A stretch of DNA of 64,000 nucleotides, from positions 1 through 64,000 of the forward strand of contig JALQCR010000020.1 of the NCBI GenBank assembly GCA_023336205.1, in the 5' to 3' direction. The notes below the pieces were generated by a model that saw only the letters and a program-made list of their open reading frames with translations, ran no database searches and had not been told where the DNA came from. Source of the stretch: Pseudanabaena sp. Salubria-1 (GTDB lineage Bacteria; Cyanobacteriota; Cyanobacteriia; Pseudanabaenales; Pseudanabaenaceae). Position 1 is the stretch's first letter, and each line of letters starts with the position of its first letter. A program made the translations under genes and the position numbers. This document shows positions 61,681 through 64,000 of this stretch, piece after piece.

Positions 61681-62776
61681 TGTTGGGAAACAAAAGCACA
61701 GCACAGAGTAGATTTTAGCTTTCAATCCATTTTTAAGCAGTATCTAAATAGAAGTTCCATAAGCCAGCCGCATTCAACATGAGACGGTCATCAAAATCAG
61801 GTATACGATTGCGATAAACTGCTGTTACGGAATTATATCGTTTCATCCCTGCATGGGCATGTTCACATTTCACTCGTTGACTGCTAAATTCTCGATTTTC
61901 CTGCTTCTGTGCTTCAGTCAACTCTTGCCCTTTTGGCTTTTTGTGGGGTAAGCGTACATTTACAAACTCTTTCTGTAAGCCCTGATATCCCAAATCTCCC
62001 TCAATCACTATGGCATCAGGAATGTTACTTACCCAGTCATTTTCGTCCAGTTGCTTCTTATCATGGACTTTTCCTGCTTTGGCTTTGCTCAGTAAAATGA
62101 TCCGCTTTTTACGGGTACTACCTGTAGTGTGTTTCCTTGTATGCCGTTTTTTTTCCTGAGTAATGCTCTTTTTGTCGTTCTGCATCTTTTGGACGTTGCA
62201 CTGGTCGTTCGGTTCCGTCAATGATTACTTCTTGGACTTCGCCAAACTTTGCCAGAAATTCTTCGATGCTATCGATCTTTCTTTCGGGTAATGCTTGTCT
62301 CTTGCCCAGTGCAGTTTCCAGTATTGGCATTAGTCGATGTACCCAATCGTGGGCACAGGATCGGTCAAAGCCAAATAAAACACTCATTAAGTCAAAGGTG
62401 GGATAGCATTTGCAGTACAACAAGATAAAAAACAATTTGTCTGCACTGGTTTTCAGTGTTGCTTTCCTACCCCCTCCTGCTGCTCTCCATCGTCTCTTCT
62501 GGTCTAGGGTTTCCTGATATGCTTCTTCAAAACTTGGCAACAAAGCCTCGAATGCTTGCTGGTTTAATCCTGTGGTTGCTCGTATTTGCCTATCTTGTTT
62601 TAGTATCTTTTCAATATTTATCATCTTTTTTATGCGCGTCTTTGGTTGATGATAACCGATATCAAACCTAGGCTATGGTTCAATTTATTGAACTTATAGC
62701 TTTTGTATTTACCTATGGATTGAAGTACAGAAATAAATGTGAAGTTGCTTCTATACCTTGCTTTTGTTTCCCGACA
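61681..62776 (-). mobile_element. IS5-like element, 1096 bp
   Basis: Inverted ends TGTTGGGAAACAAAAGCA and TGTCGGGAAACAAAAGCA. Flanked by GATC (61677-61680 and 62777-62780), within a palindromic AGATCT that makes the exact duplication length (4 or 6) ambiguous. Inserted in a GAF domain. Confidence 0.85.
61733..62624 (-). CDS. IS5-family (DDE_Tnp_4) transposase in two frames
   Basis: The first frame (62624-62118) has an HTH region (LNQQAFEALLPSFEEAYQ; TSADKLFFILLYCKCYPTFDLMSVLFGFDRS in part) and the first Asp in EVIIDGTERPVQRP. The second frame (to 61733) has DAIVIEGDLGYQGLQ and HAHAGMKRYNSVTAVYRNR. They meet at an eight-A run (62147-62154, coding strand GGAAAAAAAACGG). The join needs a +1 (or -2) shift to give GKKRHTRK. 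Slippage on the A-run may allow expression; otherwise it is an indel mutant. Confidence 0.75.
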
Positions 62777-64000
62777 GATCTAATATAGTCCTTGAAGCGG
62801 CTAAAATATGCGCCCATTCAGGACTAAGTGATTCGAGACGGTTGATAAATCCCCCGCCCCAGTCAGAATCGAATTGATAAATGCCAACTCGATCTACGGC
62901 TAATAATTGGCGGACTTCTTCAGTAGCCGTGCAAAAAAATGAGTCTATATCTAGGGCTTGTTGTAATTTGGCGAGGATTCTGGCTAAAGCACGTTGTTGG
63001 TTAGCGATCATCGTGGAGTAGTGCAACTCCATCGTGCGAATTTGTACCTGTTTTTCTAAACTGGCATTTAAAATTTGGATCTGCTTGTAGAGTTTGTCCT
63101 GTTTGATCGCCGTAGCAAAGCGCTCGGAAAGAGACTGAGCTAAGCGAATATCTGAATCTGCCCAAGATTGTGCATTGCCCTTCTTGATTTGCTTCCATGC
63201 TTCAAAGGATTGACGTGGTGCAAGCTGCCGCTTATCAGGATCATGTTCGCCTGCCCACAACACTTCGTGATTGGTATCATTGCGAAAAATACTGAGACAG
63301 CCCACTACTTCATATCCAAAACAGATCGGAACGATTAAAATCCCACGAATTTTGGTTGCTTGAAAAGAGATCGCCAATGTCCGAAATAATGGTTCTTGAT
63401 AGATGTCGGCGATCGCCCAAATATTCAAGTCCGTGATTGACTCTTGGGGCACAGAGGAGAGTGTATAAACAGCCCGCATCCAAGCTACTGACCAAGGTTT
63501 TTCGTTGGTATTATTTTCAGAATCTCGATTAGTGGCGATCTCGGCTGAGTGCAGAAAGTTTTGCCAGAGCAAATTTTCTTCAATATTGCGATCGTTGCCG
63601 CTAATGTGATCAGGCTGTTCACCACAGGTATACAAATCAGTTGTTTGGTTCGTACCGTTGATGGGTAAATACAAACGCCCACCTGAGCCTTGAAATAACT
63701 CCACTGTTTTTTCTAGCGCTTCCTGCAATTGCGCTACAGTTCGGGAATAGAGCAAAGTCGTAACCTGATTAACATTAGCTTCCTGTTTAGCCTGTGCTCG
63801 CACCTGTTCCAATAAAATCGATTGGGCAATCGCCACAGACACTTGATCGACAACTGCTTGAATAAAATTTAATTCTTCTTCAGTCACATTGCGCGGTTCT
63901 GAATGATGCGAGATCAGCAATCCCCAAAGGTGCTGGTTGGGCTTGAGTGAAGGTAATTTGGATTCTTTAGCCAGTGGACTTTCGACAATAAGCGGTAAGT

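Larger units (their letters stand above)
59620..64000 (-). pseudogene. GAF-rich hybrid histidine kinase, IS-disrupted, with in-frame TAG; runs off the window
   Basis: The open frame enters at the right edge (no start seen). Coding segments are 64000-62777, then 61676 down to 59620 after removal of the IS5-like element; the junction then reads TILDLWNDSYLQETQGGRY. A TAG at 61012-61014 stands where GAF homologues have Gln (MLSDF-stop-VKASLVVPLF), and the same frame continues. Domains are at least three GAFs, a histidine kinase (SHELRTPLNAILG; NNAVKFTP; DTGIGIAPENI; GGTGLGLALVKYL) and a C-terminal receiver (ILLAEDSVANTK, LMDIQMPIMDG, SKPVK). It probably sensed light or a ligand through GAF domains. 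With two lesions it should be non-functional, although the 3' kinase-receiver piece could be expressed separately. Confidence 0.9.

Noticed and set aside
61681..62776. TTCAATCCAT/ATGGATTGAA at 61722 and 62716 as the IS5 ends
   Set aside because: Longer inverted ends (GGGAAACAAAAGCA) and restored kinase frame place the boundaries outside this pair.

Overview
The window reads as chromosomal DNA of a cyanobacterium. The HIP1 octamer GCGATCGC is frequent in the resident genes. There is a phycocyanin locus (cpcB, cpcA, cpcE, cpcF), a biliverdin reductase, a carotenoid oxygenase, a PCP_red-domain protein and a type IV pilus/type II secretion ATPase. The protein flavour suggests a Pseudanabaena-like filamentous cyanobacterium; that genus call is inference only. 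The DNA carries many insertion sequences and many intergenic palindromes.

Left part (0.2-11.6 kb): a type I restriction-modification locus in decay. hsdR has two in-frame stop codons. It is followed by a DUF559 endonuclease-like gene, a remnant of a DUF1016 nuclease, an intact hsdS, a RelE-type toxin-antitoxin pair, and hsdM. hsdM is split by an IS1-family element (itself split by a 1526-bp IS) and by a second, inverted copy of that 1526-bp IS. A palindromic repeat family (three copies) has entered this locus, once in frame inside hsdM. Centre-left (11.7-27.2 kb): mostly intact housekeeping and signalling genes, namely a SPOR-like exported protein, a YgjP-type metallopeptidase, a DUF3352 protein, HxlR/CDGSH/pirin, VanW, MurG, a CHASE2 adenylate cyclase, an AAA ATPase plus DUF4435 pair resembling the PARIS defence system, ThrB, BvdR and a tandem universal stress protein.

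Centre (27.6-37.5 kb): a GAF-PAS adenylate cyclase interrupted by an ISKra4-like element, an HD hydrolase, a CpdA-like cAMP phosphodiesterase, ProB, BioY, a complete IS1 copy, a VOC protein and TrpD. Two perfect TGTGA-N6-TCACA palindromes lie in intergenic DNA, one before the DUF3352 gene and one between the HD and CpdA genes. With two cyclase genes and a phosphodiesterase nearby, they point to cAMP-receptor-protein control.

37.7-46.5 kb: one reconstructed 711-codon gene, an Alg13/Alg14-like glycosyltransferase fused to a STAS domain and a polyprenyl-phosphate sugar transferase, has been broken by six insertions: two IS4-family elements, two copies of one ISL3-family element nested in each other, a second ISL3-type element and an ISL3-type MITE. 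Target duplications let the insertion order and the original reading frame be rebuilt.

46.6-59.2 kb: DUF427 protein, GspE/PilB ATPase, PCP_red protein, a PadR regulator divergent from a four-gene operon (epimerase, DUF1963, cupin, carotenoid oxygenase), an HTH protein, a membrane PP2C phosphatase, and the cpc genes on the minus strand. The window ends inside a GAF-rich hybrid histidine kinase (59.6-64 kb) that carries an IS5-like insertion and an in-frame TAG.

A recurring non-coding theme is long, locus-specific perfect palindromes with a short GC-N3-GC core at gene ends. In at least two cases the arms run into the coding sequence. No tRNA, rRNA or CRISPR array was recognised.
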